Below, piece after piece: positions 5,007-6,785 of a stretch of 6,785 bases of DNA (its first letter is position 1; each line of letters begins with the position of its first letter). The translations under genes and the position numbers were made by a program. The notes under the pieces were generated by a model. That model was not told the DNA's origin, ran no database searches, and saw only the letters and a program-made list of their open reading frames with translations. Source of the DNA: Ruminococcaceae bacterium UBA2656 (GTDB taxonomy: Bacteria > Bacillota > Clostridia > Oscillospirales > Acutalibacteraceae); the NCBI GenBank assembly GCA_002359465.1, contig DENA01000013.1, positions 95,476 through 102,260 on the forward strand, written 5' to 3'.

Positions 5007-6785
5007 ATGTACAGGTTGATCAAATCTCTTACCGGCAGAATGACAGCGGTCATTCTTGCCTTGCTGGTCGTTCTTCTGCCGCTGAGCGGCTGCTCCAACA
5101 GTTATAAGCACGGCGCAGATCAAACTCTGGAAAAGCTGGATATCGTTTCTCAGCTCAGCAGTAACGGTGATATGAAGGTGACGGAAACCTGGCGCATCAG
5201 TCTGGAAGACCGCGGGAAACCCTACAGCAATCTTTATAAAACATTCCCGGTGGATCTGAATCAGAGCGACGGAATCGAAAATCTATCCGTATACGACATT
5301 GACAACAATACTCAGTACGCCTTCCGTGACGATATTGACCCGACGGGCGGATATTACTCCGAGGACAATGTCTGTTACATCTATCGTACGCAGAAAGATA
5401 CGGAAATCGGCTGGTTTATGCCGAGAATTGACAGCGGCGAACGCAATTTTAAAGTGTCCTATACGGTGAAAAACATCGTGCGGGTCTATGGGGACACCTC
5501 CGTTTTGTACAACGCTTTTATCGGGAAAAATTTCAGCATCCCGATTGCCGAGCTGCACGGCACCGTCACCTTCCCATCCGGTGCAAAGCCGAAAGGGGTT
5601 AAGGGATGGTTGCACTGCACGGCACAGAGCAATCTGACGGTTGACTCTCCCACTCAGGTTTCCTTTACCGCAAGGAAGGTTCCGCCGGAAACACTGGTGG
5701 AAACACGGTTATGCATGCCCGTCTCCCTGTTCCCGGATTCCAAAAAGATCGTCTCTTCCAACGTGCTGGGCGATATTGAAAAAGAAGAACAGAAATGGGC
5801 GGACGACTGGGCCGCGAAGCAGCGCATGAATTACATGGTCGGCATCGTGGACGCCGTGGGCGGCGCGGTACTGGCTCTCGCCGGCATTCTGCTGCTAATA
5901 TGGCTGAAAAAGAAGGCCCGGCCGCACAAAGTGGATGCCCCGGAATACACGCGCGAGATACCGGAAGGCAGTTCGCCCGGCGGCGCAGCCAACCTGTTTT
6001 ACTTTTACAGCGGCGGTGTGACGGACAGGGTCCAGGGACGGGTTTTCAGCGCCACGCTGATGAGCCTTGCGCGCAAAGGATATGTCCGGTTTGAGTCCAA
6101 TGAGCGAAAAGACTTCTCGGTAAGCATCACGGGAAACTCCAAACAGATGGCGCTCACGCAAAGCGAGCAGTCATTCTACGATATGATTTCCACTGTCGCG
6201 TCGGATTACGGCGACCGGTTTACCATGAGGCAGTTTGAAAAATACGCGAAGGACCACAGCAAGTATGTTGACAGCAGCATCCAGATCTTTTTGTCACAGG
6301 CGAAAAGAGAAATTGCCTCGCGCAACTATTATGAACACCGTCCGGCCTTTTTGACGGCCAGCACCGTATTTGGAATCTGCAGTATTGCGGCAGCTGTCTT
6401 TCTTTTTATGATTACCAAAGCCTGGCTGCTCTATCTTCCGCTGGGCTTCCTCGTTCTAGGCATCCTGCTGTTGGTTGCTTCGAGCACAAAGACACGGTTG
6501 AGCGAGAAGGGCGAATATGACTATGCCGTATGGCAGGGGTTGAAAAAATACATGCTCGAATTCTCGCGCATGAAGGAATACGGCGTTCCGGAGCTTGCAC
6601 TCTGGGAGGAATACCTTGTTTACGCGACCATGATGGGCATTTCAAAAAAGGTCTGCGAAGAGTTGAAGATGGTCTATCCGCAGCTGAATGACGACGGCTA
6701 CCTCAACACGAACTTTGGGGGCAGCTACATGTACTACATGTTCGGCCGTTCTATCGGCATGGGAGGATTCAGCCATGTCGGCAAT
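5007..6785 (+). CDS. DUF2207 family membrane protein with lipobox (3' end missing)
   Basis: An open frame of 593 codons runs to the right edge without a stop. Residues 1-29 form a lipoprotein-type signal peptide: a basic start (MYRLIKSLTGR), a hydrophobic core at about 13-25 and the lipobox LSGC with Cys29. Residues 30-276 form an extracellular, beta-rich DUF2207-type domain, including ENLSVYDIDNN and GWFMPRIDSGERNFKVSYTV. Membrane helices follow at about 277-299 and as a pair at about 448-468 and 472-491. The segment between (300-447) and the tail (492 on) should be cytoplasmic. The last residues, NTNFGGSYMYYMFGRSIGMGGF, lead into the Gly/Ser-rich tail usual for this family, so little of the folded protein is missing. 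Function is unknown; relatives include E. coli YciQ. It follows lemA by 21 bases, as in many genomes, which suggests a shared envelope role. Confidence 0.88.
   Translation, partial: MYRLIKSLTGRMTAVILALLVVLLPLSGCSNSYKHGADQTLEKLDIVSQLSSNGDMKVTETWRISLEDRGKPYSNLYKTFPVDLNQSDGIENLSVYDIDNNTQYAFRDDIDPTGGYYSEDNVCYIYRTQKDTEIGWFMPRIDSGERNFKVSYTVKNIVRVYGDTSVLYNAFIGKNFSIPIAELHGTVTFPSGAKPKGVKGWLHCTAQSNLTVDSPTQVSFTARKVPPETLVETRLCMPVSLFPDSKKIVSSNVLGDIEKEEQKWADDWAAKQRMNYMVGIVDAVGGAVLALAGILLLIWLKKKARPHKVDAPEYTREIPEGSSPGGAANLFYFYSGGVTDRVQGRVFSATLMSLARKGYVRFESNERKDFSVSITGNSKQMALTQSEQSFYDMISTVASDYGDRFTMRQFEKYAKDHSKYVDSSIQIFLSQAKREIASRNYYEHRPAFLTASTVFGICSIAAAVFLFMITKAWLLYLPLGFLVLGILLLVASSTKTRLSEKGEYDYAVWQGLKKYMLEFSRMKEYGVPELALWEEYLVYATMMGISKKVCEELKMVYPQLNDDGYLNTNFGGSYMYYMFGRSIGMGGFSHVGN

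Noticed and set aside
5283..6161. Minus-strand frame at 5283-5615, plus-strand frames at 5641-5829 and 5795-6094, and minus-strand frame at 5895-6161
   Set aside because: All overlap the continuous 593-codon DUF2207 frame, which has a signal peptide, membrane helices and family-like sequence; the others are shadows.

Overview
The window looks like chromosome from an anaerobic clostridial Firmicute, most likely of the Ruminococcaceae/Oscillospiraceae kind. This is inferred from the strong AGGAGG-type ribosome binding sites, a clostridial-style Rex repressor, the compact (Aquifex-type) aconitase and moderately GC-rich codons (many GGC, GCG, CCG) next to AT-rich intergenic DNA. No mobile element, CRISPR array, tRNA or rRNA is visible.

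Layout: (1) 1-96, minus strand: the first 32 codons of an unidentified, very charged protein that runs off the left edge. (2) 97-338: a divergent intergenic region with an extended -10 promoter leftwards and a near-consensus sigma-A promoter rightwards. A Rex-box-like palindrome overlaps the last base of the rightward -10 and the expected transcription start. (3) 339-4199, plus strand: aconitase, eukaryotic-type NADP isocitrate dehydrogenase and the redox repressor Rex, with gaps of 45 and 30 bp. A textbook rho-independent terminator at 4206-4238 ends the unit. (4) 4239-4427: an AT-rich promoter/leader region holding a 14-bp inverted repeat with one mismatch. (5) 4428-6785, plus strand: lemA followed after 21 bp by a DUF2207-family membrane protein that continues past the right edge. 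This DUF2207 protein starts with a lipoprotein-type signal peptide.

Together, acn and icd form the oxidative arm from citrate to 2-oxoglutarate, which supplies glutamate carbon and NADPH. Citrate synthase is not in the window. Having rex as the last gene of the same transcript, plus a Rex-like operator at its promoter, suggests a self-regulated NADH-sensing circuit controlling this arm. The lemA-DUF2207 pair is a common membrane-associated pair whose biochemical role is still poorly defined. Apart from the regulatory details (operator, inverted repeat, lipobox), the gene content is ordinary; I see no clear sign of an entirely new system.
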